From assembly GCF_036127095.1 (NCBI RefSeq), contig NZ_CP108006.1, forward strand, positions 3,286,001 through 3,350,000: a stretch of 64,000 nt of DNA, written 5' to 3'. Both the position numbers and the translations under genes were made by a program. This DNA is from Streptomyces sp. NBC_00335 (GTDB lineage: Bacteria; Actinomycetota; Actinomycetes; Streptomycetales; Streptomycetaceae). Below the pieces are notes generated by a model, which was not told the DNA's origin, did not search any database, and saw nothing but the letters and a program-made list of their open reading frames with translations. Shown here piece after piece: positions 54,740-62,998 of the stretch. The stretch's first letter is position 1. The number at the start of each line of letters is the position of its first letter.

Positions 54740-57700
54740 TCAGCCGCCGCTCCGGTAGCTGGCCGTCGCCTGCTCGAAGATCTCGGTGACCTTGCCCTCC
54801 TGGTCCTGCGGGCCCGTGACCATGACCACGTGGTAGGAACCTCCGAGCGCGACGACGAAGTTGCGGGCCACCACGGAGCGGCCGTTGCCGTCGATCCAGG
54901 TGTACCGGCCGGTGACGCGGAGCTGGCTGCCGACCTTGGTGGACTTGATGTCGCTGACGCTGGACCAGGTGGAGGAGCGGTACGGGGCCAGTTCGGGCTC
55001 CTTGTCCTTCTGGTAGGTGGCCGGGTCGGGGTTGCCCTGGACCTTGTCCCGGCCGGGGACGACGGTCAGGACGAAATCCCCCTCCGTGTAGCGGACCTGA
55101 CCGGACTCGTTCATTCCGCGGCGCTCCCAGCCGTTCGGGACGTTGATCGAGAAGTGCTCGGCGTCCTGCTGCGCCGTGTACCCGGAGGGAGCGGGGGCAT
55201 TGGTCTGCGGGGCCGGCTTGGACTCGGGCGGGTTCGCGGAAGGGCTCGGAACCTGGCCGGACCCGCTCGGCTTCGGGCTCGGGCTCTGGCCGGGGCCGCG
55301 GCCCGGGCTCTGCGACTGGGTCGCGGCGGGCGGCCTCATCCCGGCGGCCTTCTGCCCGCCCTGCGGATCGGCGGAGCGGGGCATGAAGAACAGGGCGTAG
55401 GCCACCGCTCCCGAGAGCAGGACGAGGACCCCGAGCAACAGGGAACGCCCCAGCGAACGCGGCTTGCGGGGGTGTTCGGCGCTGCGGTGCCGGCCGTGCA
55501 GGTCGGCCCGCCGCCGTACGACGGGCAGCCTCGCCGGGTCCTCCACCACCGGCGGCAGCATGGCGAAGCCGCCGTCGGGCTCCGGGGCGGACCGCACGAG
55601 GGAACGCAGCCAGCCGCGGAGCTCCTCGAAGTCGGGCCGCTCGGTCGGGTCCTGGCGCAGCAGGGACTCCACGACCGGGCGCAGCGGGCCGCACTCCTCG
55701 GCGAAGGCGGGGGGCTCGGCGCAGACCATCTCCACGAGCTCGGCGACGCTGTCCTCGGGGTACGGGGCATGGCCCTGTACGGCCCGGTACAGCAGCGCGC
55801 CGAGCCCCCACAGGTCGGTGGCCGGCCCGACCGGCGCGGCCAGCTGCCACGGCCCGTGCACGGCCTGCGCCTGCTCGGGAGCCCACCGCTCGGTAACGGC
55901 CCCGACCACGGCCATCCGCGTCTGCCGCGCCCGCTCCGCATCGAGCCCGCTCCGCGGCCCGCTCCCCCACCCGCCGGCACCACCACCGGGGCGGGACGCC
56001 CCGTAACCGCCGCCCGCGGGAACCACCGGGTACCCGGCACCACCTTGCGGACCGGCCTGGCCGTAGCCTTCGACCCCGGCAACCACGGCGTGCCCGGGGG
56101 CACCCTGCGGACGGCCGTGGCCGTAACCGTCGGCCCCGGGAGCCCCCGCGTATCCGGCGCCGCCCTGCGGGCCGCCCTGGCCGTACCCACCGGCCCCGGG
56201 AGCCGTCACGTGCCCGGCGCCGCCCTGCCGATCTGCCTGCGGGCCGGTCTGCCCGGGACCCCGGGCCCCGGAAGCCGCCGCGTACCCGGCACCGCCCTGC
56301 GGACCGGCCTGGCCGTGGCCCGCCTGGTCCGGGCTGCCCGGCCCCAGCTGGGGCCGGCGGCCGTAGTCGGCGCCGTCCCGCGCGACCGGCTGACCCGTGC
56401 TCGCCGGAGCCGGGTGGCCTTGGTGGCCCGCGTGGCCCGCGTGGCCCGGTCCCGGTGAGGGCTGCCCGTGGACGGGCTCGTGCCCCGGCCCGGGGACCGC
56501 CCGGCGCTCCGCGCCGTTTTGGGGCTGCGCCCGGCCGCCCGGTGCCGTCGGCTGCCCGGGGTTCTGGCCGTCGCCGGAGGCCCGGGGTGCGCCGCCGCCC
56601 TGGGTGTCCGCCTGCTGGTAGCCCTGCGGAAGGGCGAGTTGCGCCGGCAGCGCGGCCCGGGCCGGCGGCTCCGGTTCGGCCGGGGGCAGGGCCTGGCGGC
56701 GCGGGGTGGCGCCGTGCCAGGTCGCGCCGGTGTCCGGGCCGCCGTACGGGTACGAGTACCCCTGCGGCAGCTTCGACCCCTCCGGCCTCGGCTCCGCCTC
56801 CGGCTCCGCTCCGGCCGCCTTGCGCTGCTCGGTGATCCGCGCCGCGGCCTGGGCCCCGGCCCGGTACGCGGCGACGGCCCCGGCCCGCGCGGCTGCCTTC
56901 AGATCGGGCCGGTCCCCGGGGGTGCCGGGGGTGGCAGCGGCCCCGGTGGCCCTGGGGACACCGTGCCCGTTGGAGGCCCCGGAGGCCCCGGAGGCAGTCG
57001 CAGCGCCGGGAGTCCCGGACTCACCGGCACCGAAAGCATCGGGCCCGCTCGCGGAGTCGGGGCTTATGTGGTCCCGGTAGCGCGGCCCGGTGTCGTACCC
57101 CGGAGCCACGAGCGGCGCGTACTCCGGCGCACTCCCGCCCCCCTGCGCGGCTGTTGCCGCACCGGCCGCCGCATCCCATCCCGCCACATCCGCGGAGCCG
57201 CCCCCGTACTCGGCGCCGTACCCGCCGTCCGCACCAACCCCGGGTCCGGGCCCCTGCCCGTATCCGGCGTCCACACCAGGCCCCGGAACCGGGCCCGGAA
57301 CCGGACCGCCCGAGGCACGACTGCCGTACCCGGTCCCGCCGCCCCCCGCGCCGACGGCGCCCGCGCCGACGGCGCCGCCGTAACCGTCTCCGTACCCACC
57401 GCCGCTCACCGGCCCGCCCGCCGCGAACGCCGAGGCACCGCCCGGTTCACCGCCCGGCCAGGGCCCCGCCAAGTCGCCCGTACCGTCCCGCTGGGGGACC
57501 GGGTCGTACCCGCACAGGGCGTCCTCCGCCGCCCCCGCCGCGAGCCCCGTCAGGACGACCCGCCCGTCCTCGCAGATCAGTACCGTCCGCATGGTGATGT
57601 TCCGGTGCGTCCACCCGTGCGCGTGCAGCACCCGCAGAGCGGTCAGCACGTCCGCCGCCACCTCCGCCGCCCGGTACGGGCTCAGCGGTTCGTCGGCGAT

Positions 57701-58075
57701 CAGCGCGGCCAGCGGTCGGGCCGGGACGAGTTCGCTCACGATCCACAGCGAACCGCCCTCCGCGAACACGTCGAAGACCTGGTCCAGCCGCGGATGGTCC
57801 GGCACGGACGCCGCCGCCTGCGCCGCCTCGATCGCCCTGCGCACGGCGGGCAGTTCAGCGTGCGGTACGCGCCGGCCCCCCGCGGCGGGGGGACCGCCCC
57901 GCGTGCCGTCCAGCAGCTCCGCGTCGACGACTTCCGGTAACGGGACCTGCCGCACGAGGACTTCCTGCCCGCTGCGCGTGTCGAAGGCCCGGGTCTCGAT
58001 CAGTTCGTAAGCGTCCGACGGCGGCAACGGCAGACGGTAGCGCTCGGCCAGGATCCGGCCCGCGTAGTCCTCCAC
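54740..58075 (-). CDS. Membrane pseudokinase with about 530-residue low-complexity insertion
   Basis: An 1111-residue protein. The N-lobe and start of the C-lobe are present (residues 1-180), but the Lys of the VAVK strand is Arg42 (VLVRQVPL), the catalytic HRD reads HRN (157-159) and DFG is replaced by LTGL (175-178). A Gly/Pro/Ala/Gln/Tyr-rich insertion then runs from about 180 to 715, after which the kinase fold resumes (ERWAPEQAQAVHG ... ATDLWGLGALLYRAV ... DPTERPDFEEL). One membrane helix (SLLLGVLVLLSGAVAYALFF, about 880-900) and an external domain (HFSINVPNGWERRG) follow. Very probably inactive as a kinase. Confidence 0.88.
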   Translation of the reverse strand: MEDYAGRILAERYRLPLPPSDAYELIETRAFDTRSGQEVLVRQVPLPEVVDAELLDGTRGGPPAAGGRRVPHAELPAVRRAIEAAQAAASVPDHPRLDQVFDVFAEGGSLWIVSELVPARPLAALIADEPLSPYRAAEVAADVLTALRVLHAHGWTHRNITMRTVLICEDGRVVLTGLAAGAAEDALCGYDPVPQRDGTGDLAGPWPGGEPGGASAFAAGGPVSGGGYGDGYGGAVGAGAVGAGGGGTGYGSRASGGPVPGPVPGPGVDAGYGQGPGPGVGADGGYGAEYGGGSADVAGWDAAAGAATAAQGGGSAPEYAPLVAPGYDTGPRYRDHISPDSASGPDAFGAGESGTPGAATASGASGASNGHGVPRATGAAATPGTPGDRPDLKAAARAGAVAAYRAGAQAAARITEQRKAAGAEPEAEPRPEGSKLPQGYSYPYGGPDTGATWHGATPRRQALPPAEPEPPARAALPAQLALPQGYQQADTQGGGAPRASGDGQNPGQPTAPGGRAQPQNGAERRAVPGPGHEPVHGQPSPGPGHAGHAGHQGHPAPASTGQPVARDGADYGRRPQLGPGSPDQAGHGQAGPQGGAGYAAASGARGPGQTGPQADRQGGAGHVTAPGAGGYGQGGPQGGAGYAGAPGADGYGHGRPQGAPGHAVVAGVEGYGQAGPQGGAGYPVVPAGGGYGASRPGGGAGGWGSGPRSGLDAERARQTRMAVVGAVTERWAPEQAQAVHGPWQLAAPVGPATDLWGLGALLYRAVQGHAPYPEDSVAELVEMVCAEPPAFAEECGPLRPVVESLLRQDPTERPDFEELRGWLRSLVRSAPEPDGGFAMLPPVVEDPARLPVVRRRADLHGRHRSAEHPRKPRSLGRSLLLGVLVLLSGAVAYALFFMPRSADPQGGQKAAGMRPPAATQSQSPGRGPGQSPSPKPSGSGQVPSPSANPPESKPAPQTNAPAPSGYTAQQDAEHFSINVPNGWERRGMNESGQVRYTEGDFVLTVVPGRDKVQGNPDPATYQKDKEPELAPYRSSTWSSVSDIKSTKVGSQLRVTGRYTWIDGNGRSVVARNFVVALGGSYHVVMVTGPQDQEGKVTEIFEQATASYRSGG

Positions 58076-58192
58076 ATCGCCTCCCCCGAGAGCTGCGGGC
58101 CCGTCCCCCAGGCCCCGCTGACACGATACGACGCCCGAGGCGCCCGCGTCCCGGCCCTGGCGAGGCTGACCCGAGCTCGCGGGGAACCCGTA

Positions 58193-60730
58193 TCAGCCCA
58201 GCGGCTGGAAGGTGTCGAACGCCGTGGTGCGCAGCTGCGTGCACTCCGCCGCGTCCCACTGGTCGGCGAGGCAGGTGATCATGATGGCGTAGCCGTGCTT
58301 CGCGTCCATCCTGAACCCGCGGTCGAGCACCCGGACCCGCGAGCCCTTCTGGTCCCGCTCGAACTCCCAGTCCGCGACGGTCGGGTACCCGCGGTACGGG
58401 ACCGCTTCGAGGCGCAGCAGCTTGTAGTTGCTGCTGCTGCTCGCCACGCTCGGGGCCAGCGCCAGCCAGGCGGCACGGGCGTCTTGCTTCGGCGACTTGT
58501 TGAAGTCGATCTGGATGCGCGGGAAACCGCCGTCGCGGCTGTAGATGACGCCGTCGTCGTCCCCTATCACCCCGGTCTGCTTGAAGTCCTCGGGCATGCC
58601 CATCGCGAAGTGGAACCCGGGGTCGTTGACCTGGGCGAACCCGGGCGGGAGCCCGGGCAGGGCGCCCCCGGGCGTGGTTCCCTGGCCGGGGTTGGTGCCG
58701 GAGCCCTGCGACTGGCCCGGATCCGGCGAAGCGGACCCGCCGCCGGAGGACTCGCCGGACTTCGGCGAGGGAGACGGGGAGGGCGAGGGCGAGGGCGACG
58801 GCGAGGAACCGGCCGCGGGGCTCGAAGCCGCCGCGGAACTGCCGCCCTTGCCGTCCTTCGGGGAACCGCCCTTCTCGTCGTCGTCGCCGACGATGGCGTA
58901 CGCGATGACCGAGCCTATGACGGCGAGCGCCACGACCACGCCGGCGATCGCGAGCGCGATGGTGCGGCGCGGCACGACGTCGGTGAGCGGGGCCGCGACG
59001 GGCGCCGGACGCGGCGACGGGGACTCGGCCGCGGTCACGGCCGTGGCGGTGGCGGCGGCCGAGGCCGCGGCACTGGCGGCCGCCGCCTTGCGGGCCGACT
59101 TCAGCGCCGCGCGGGCGCGCTCGCGCTGCTCGCGCTCACGGCGCTCGCGTTCCTTCTTCTCCGCCTTCTCGGCGGCCTTGGCCGCCTTGTCGGCGGCCGC
59201 CTTCTCGGCGGCGTCGCGGGCCTCGGCGAGCGATATCTGCCGGGTCTCCTCGACCTCCGGGGCGAGTACGGGAGCCGGCGGCTCGGGCGCATCGATCACG
59301 GCGGTGAGCAGCGCCCGGGCGCGATCGTCGTCGAGCCGGTGGGCGGGGTCCTTGACGAGGAGGCCGTAGATGACCTCGGTCAGCGGGCCGGCGTTCTTGG
59401 GCGGTTCGACGGGCTCGGTCATCACGGCGGTGAGCGTCGCGAGCGCCGACCCCTTGTCGTACGGGGGAACCCCCTCGACGGCTGCGTACAGCAGGCCGCC
59501 GAGCGACCACATGTCCGCCGGCGGGCCGGGGCGCTGGCCGCGGGCCCGCTCGGGCGAGATGTACGAGGGCGCGCCGACGAGCATGCCGGTGGAGGTGACG
59601 GAGGGGTCGCCCTCGACCTGGGCGATGCCGAAGTCGGTGAGGATCACGCGGCCGTTGCCGTGGTCGGCGAGGAGCACGTTGGAGGGCTTCACGTCCCGGT
59701 GCAGGATGCCCTGGCGGTGGGCGGCACGGAGTACGTCGAGCACGGCGAGGCCGACTTCCGCGGCGCGGCGGGGGGTCAGCGGGCCGCTCTCGCGGATGAA
59801 CTCCGCGAGCGAGGGGCCCTCGATGAGCTCCATGACGATCCACGGCCGGCCGTCCTCGTCGACGACGTCGTAGACGGTCACCGCGCCGCCGCTGCGGATC
59901 CGGGCGATGGCCTTCGCCTCGCGGAGGGTGCGGGTGATGAGTCGGCGCTTCTCGTCCTCGTCGACGCCGCTGCCGAAGCGGAGTTCCTTGACGGCGACGG
60001 TCCGGCCGAGGGTCTCGTCCTGGGCGCGCCAGACGGTGCCCATGCCGCCCTTGCCGAGGACGTCACTGAGCCGGTACCGGCCCGCGAGCAGCCTGCCCTC
60101 GTCCTGAGCGCCCTGTCCCGCCTTGGCCGCGGCGGCCTTGACGGCGGCGGCGACCTCGTCGGCCTTGCTCACCGCGACGGGCTTGCCGTCCTCGCCCACA
60201 CCGTCCGCCCGCACGACGGGAGCCTTCCGCAACTCCGCCTTCGCACCCCCGGGCTTGGCATCCTCCGGCTCGACCTTCACCCGGGCAGGCTTCGCATCCT
60301 CCGGCTCCGCCTTCACCCCGGCAGGCTCCGCACCCTCAGACCCGGCGCCCACACCAGCAGGCTTCGCATCCTCGGGCTCGGCCTTCGCCGCAGCAGGCTT
60401 CGCATCCTCCGGCTCCGCCTTCACCCCGGCAGGCTTCCCACCCTCAGACCCGGCGCCCACACCAGCAGGCTTCGCATCCTCGGGCTCGACCTTCGCCCCA
60501 GCAGGTTTCGCATCCTCGGGCTCGGCCTTCGCCCCAGCAGGCTTCGCGTCCTCCGGCTCGGCCCCACCGGCAGCCTTCGCTGCAGCAGGCTTCCGCGCCT
60601 GCGGCTGCGCCGCGGAAGCCGCAGGCGTCTCGGCGGGAGACTTCGGGTCCGTCGGTGGTGTCGCCGGAGGCACCGGCGATCCCGTCCCGACAGACGGCTC
60701 CGGCGACTCGGTGTGCTCCGGCTTCGACAT
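58193..60730 (-). CDS. Membrane Ser/Thr protein kinase with N-terminal 11-residue repeats
   Basis: An 845-residue kinase. Residues about 55-175 are a run of KAEPEDAKPAG-type 11-mers. The kinase domain is at about 218-480 with intact VLGKGGMGTVW, VAVKEL, LHRDVKPSN, DFG and SPERARG. An Ala/Lys/Glu/Arg coiled coil (KAAEKAEKKERERREREQR), one membrane helix (IALAIAGVVVALAVIGSVIA), a Ser/Pro stalk and an external domain (FHFAMGMPEDFKQ) with two Cys near its end complete it. First of the three kinase-type genes on this strand. Confidence 0.94.
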   Translation of the reverse strand: MSKPEHTESPEPSVGTGSPVPPATPPTDPKSPAETPAASAAQPQARKPAAAKAAGGAEPEDAKPAGAKAEPEDAKPAGAKVEPEDAKPAGVGAGSEGGKPAGVKAEPEDAKPAAAKAEPEDAKPAGVGAGSEGAEPAGVKAEPEDAKPARVKVEPEDAKPGGAKAELRKAPVVRADGVGEDGKPVAVSKADEVAAAVKAAAAKAGQGAQDEGRLLAGRYRLSDVLGKGGMGTVWRAQDETLGRTVAVKELRFGSGVDEDEKRRLITRTLREAKAIARIRSGGAVTVYDVVDEDGRPWIVMELIEGPSLAEFIRESGPLTPRRAAEVGLAVLDVLRAAHRQGILHRDVKPSNVLLADHGNGRVILTDFGIAQVEGDPSVTSTGMLVGAPSYISPERARGQRPGPPADMWSLGGLLYAAVEGVPPYDKGSALATLTAVMTEPVEPPKNAGPLTEVIYGLLVKDPAHRLDDDRARALLTAVIDAPEPPAPVLAPEVEETRQISLAEARDAAEKAAADKAAKAAEKAEKKERERREREQRERARAALKSARKAAAASAAASAAATATAVTAAESPSPRPAPVAAPLTDVVPRRTIALAIAGVVVALAVIGSVIAYAIVGDDDEKGGSPKDGKGGSSAAASSPAAGSSPSPSPSPSPSPSPKSGESSGGGSASPDPGQSQGSGTNPGQGTTPGGALPGLPPGFAQVNDPGFHFAMGMPEDFKQTGVIGDDDGVIYSRDGGFPRIQIDFNKSPKQDARAAWLALAPSVASSSSNYKLLRLEAVPYRGYPTVADWEFERDQKGSRVRVLDRGFRMDAKHGYAIMITCLADQWDAAECTQLRTTAFDTFQPLG
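60240..60580. repeat. 33-bp tandem repeats coding for 11-residue units
   Basis: About ten copies of a 33-bp unit (encoding K-x-E-P-E-D-A-K-P-A-G and variants) in the 5' part of the kinase gene, with some copies replaced by a VGAGSEGGKPAG form. In frame, so copy-number change keeps the reading frame. Confidence 0.75.
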
Positions 60731-60879
60731 GCGTCCCCTCTGCGTTCGTGCCGCCTGCTCCGGTTGCCCTGGCAGCGGCCGGGGTGCCCGGTAACCCGCC
60801 CCGGCAGAACCCTCATTGTCCCTTACTCCGCAACGGACGGGACCCCCGGGTCCGCGGTTCCGCCCGCGACATCGCGGAG

Positions 60880-62718
60880 TTACAACGGGACGATGTCCGG
60901 CGCCCCCAGCCTCGCCGCGTCCGCCGTCTGATCATCCGGCTGGCGCTGCGATTCCCTTTCAGCCTGCACCCTTTTCTCGTAGTGCTCCACTTCCTTCTCG
61001 ATCTGCTGCTCGTCCCAGCCCAGAACCGGAGCCATCAACTCCGCGCACTCGCGCGCCGATCGGGTCCCCCGGTCGAAGGTCTCGATCGAGATCCGCGTCC
61101 GCCTCGTCAGCACGTCGTCCAGGTGCCGCGCCCCCTCGTGCGAGGCCGCGTAGACCACCTCCGCACGGAGGTAGTCGTCGGCGCCCGTCAGCGGCTCTCC
61201 GAGGGAGGGGTCTTCCGCGATCAGTGCCAGCAGTTCCTCCGTCAGCGAGCCGTACCGGTTCAGGAGGTGCTCCACCCGGACCACATGGAGCCCGGTCCGC
61301 GCGGCGATCCGCGCCCGGCCGTTCCACAGGGCCCGGTACCCCTCGGCCCCGACCAGCGGCACGTCCTCCGTCACGCACGGCGCGACCCGCTGGTCCAGCC
61401 CGTGCACCGCCTCATCCACCGCGTCCTTGGCCATCACCCGGTAGGTCGTGTACTTGCCTCCGGCGACGACCACCAGCCCCGGGACCGGGTGCGCCACCGT
61501 GTGCTCGCGCGAGAGCTTGCTCGTCGCGTCCGACTCCCCGGCCAGCAGCGGCCGCAGGCCGGCGTAGACCCCCTGGACGTCGTCCCGGGTGAGCGGGACC
61601 GCCAGCACCGAGTTCACGTGCTCCAGCAGGTAGTCGATGTCCGCGCTCGACGCCGCCGGGTGCGCCTTGTCCAGGTCCCAGTCGGTGTCCGTGGTGCCCA
61701 CGATCCAGTGCCGGCCCCACGGGATGACGAAGAGCACCGACTTCTCGGTCCGCAGGATCAGTCCGGTCGAGGAGTGGATCCGGTCCTTGGGAACGACGAG
61801 GTGGATGCCCTTCGAAGCCCGCACGTGGAACTGCCCGCGCTCCCCGATCAGCGCCTGGGTGTCGTCGGTCCACACCCCCGTGGCGTTGACGATCTGCTTC
61901 GCCCGGATCTCGTACTCCCCGCCGCCCTCCACGTCCTGCACCCGCGCGCCGACGACCCGCTCGCCCTCCCGCAGGAAGCCGATGACCCTCGCCCGGTTGG
62001 CGCACTGCGCCCCGTACGCGGCGGCCGTCCGGACCAAGGTCGCCACGTACCGCGCGTCGTCCATCTGGGCGTCGTAGTACTGCAGGGCGCCCACCAGCGC
62101 GTCCTTGCGCAGGGCCGGCGCGATCCGCAGGGCGCGCTTGCGGGAGAGGTGCCGGTGCGTCGGCAGCCCGCGCCCGTGGCCGCTGGAGAGCGACATGGCG
62201 TCGTACAGCGCGACGCCCGATCCGGCATAGAACCGCTCCCACCCCTTGTGCTGCAACGGATAGAGGAACGGCACCGGCTTCACCAGGTGCGGGGCGAGCC
62301 GCCCCAGCAGCAGGCCGCGCTCCTTGAGCGCCTCCCGCACGAGGGCGAAGTCGAGCATCTCCAGGTATCTGAGCCCGCCGTGGATGAGCTTGCTGGAACG
62401 GCTGGAGGTGCCCGAAGCCCAGTCCCTCGCCTCCACCAGCCCGGTCGCCAGGCCTCTGGTCACCGCGTCGAGGGCGGTACCGGCGCCCACCACTCCGGCC
62501 CCGACCACCAGCACGTCCAGCTCCCGCTCGGCCATACCGGCGAGCGCCTCGGCCCGCTGCACGGGCCCCAGCGAGGCCCGCCCACCGCCTCCTCCCATCC
62601 CCGCGCCCATCCCCATCCCCGCCCCGGACCCCGCCCCAGACCCCGACCCCGTCCCCTCGCCTGCCGCTGCGCCCGTCCCTGCCCCTGCCCCTGCCCCTGC
62701 CCCTGTCCCAGTCCTCAC
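60880..62718 (-). CDS. glpD: Glycerol-3-phosphate dehydrogenase with expanded N-terminal repeat
   Basis: A 612-residue flavoprotein oxidising glycerol-3-phosphate to DHAP at the membrane. FAD motif LDVLVVGAGVVGAGTALDAV, then SGTSSRSSKLIHGGLRYLE and GRHWIVGTTDTDWD. The GTG at 62718 has GGGAGG 9 nt upstream and gives VRT; a Gly/Ala/Met-rich stretch of about 48 residues then separates VRT from ASLGPVQRAEAL, where homologues as I recall read directly RTATLGP. The insertion is encoded by simple CCTGCC-type repeats (about 62593-62712). Confidence 0.93.
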   Translation of the reverse strand: MRTGTGAGAGAGAGTGAAAGEGTGSGSGAGSGAGMGMGAGMGGGGGRASLGPVQRAEALAGMAERELDVLVVGAGVVGAGTALDAVTRGLATGLVEARDWASGTSSRSSKLIHGGLRYLEMLDFALVREALKERGLLLGRLAPHLVKPVPFLYPLQHKGWERFYAGSGVALYDAMSLSSGHGRGLPTHRHLSRKRALRIAPALRKDALVGALQYYDAQMDDARYVATLVRTAAAYGAQCANRARVIGFLREGERVVGARVQDVEGGGEYEIRAKQIVNATGVWTDDTQALIGERGQFHVRASKGIHLVVPKDRIHSSTGLILRTEKSVLFVIPWGRHWIVGTTDTDWDLDKAHPAASSADIDYLLEHVNSVLAVPLTRDDVQGVYAGLRPLLAGESDATSKLSREHTVAHPVPGLVVVAGGKYTTYRVMAKDAVDEAVHGLDQRVAPCVTEDVPLVGAEGYRALWNGRARIAARTGLHVVRVEHLLNRYGSLTEELLALIAEDPSLGEPLTGADDYLRAEVVYAASHEGARHLDDVLTRRTRISIETFDRGTRSARECAELMAPVLGWDEQQIEKEVEHYEKRVQAERESQRQPDDQTADAARLGAPDIVPL

Positions 62719-62998
62719 GGCTGCCTGCCTCCCGTTGACGCGGGTCGCCCCGTTCGCCCTGTGCGGTCGTCCCACCGGTTATGGGTGATCCCGCTCACAT
62801 CGCCCGTTTCATGATTCTGACCGGCCCCATCCACATCAGCCACCGCCTGTGGATAACACGGAGGCGACCAAGACCCCTGAATACGACATATCTGTCATAT
62901 ATACGCCTAGTCTGACATTGCGCCAGCTTTCGTCCTCCACAGGAGTTGCGCGCTCCGCCCCCTCATGCATGTCAGGGAAGGGAAGGGACGGCACCCCC
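62719..62998. promoter_or_regulatory. Divergent promoter region of glpD and the nucleotide-sugar dehydrogenase
   Basis: A 280-bp gap with an unusually AT-rich block at 62870-62925. GACATATCTGTC (62885-62896) is a dyad next to TCATATATACG; TAGTCT at 62908-62913 may be a -10. TGTGGATAA (62848-62856) equals a DnaA-box sequence but stands alone. No gene is seen. Confidence 0.4.

Noticed and set aside
60240..60580. Regular repeats that could be mistaken for a CRISPR array
   Set aside because: The 33-bp units are contiguous, in frame and code for an 11-residue protein repeat; there are no spacers.
62719..62775. glpD start at 62775
   Set aside because: The GTG at 62718 has a good GGGAGG and its VRT matches the usual N-terminus; the upstream codons contain that ribosome binding site.
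62848..62856. TGTGGATAA, a DnaA-box sequence
   Set aside because: A single box with no cluster, dnaA or dnaN nearby; not evidence of an origin.
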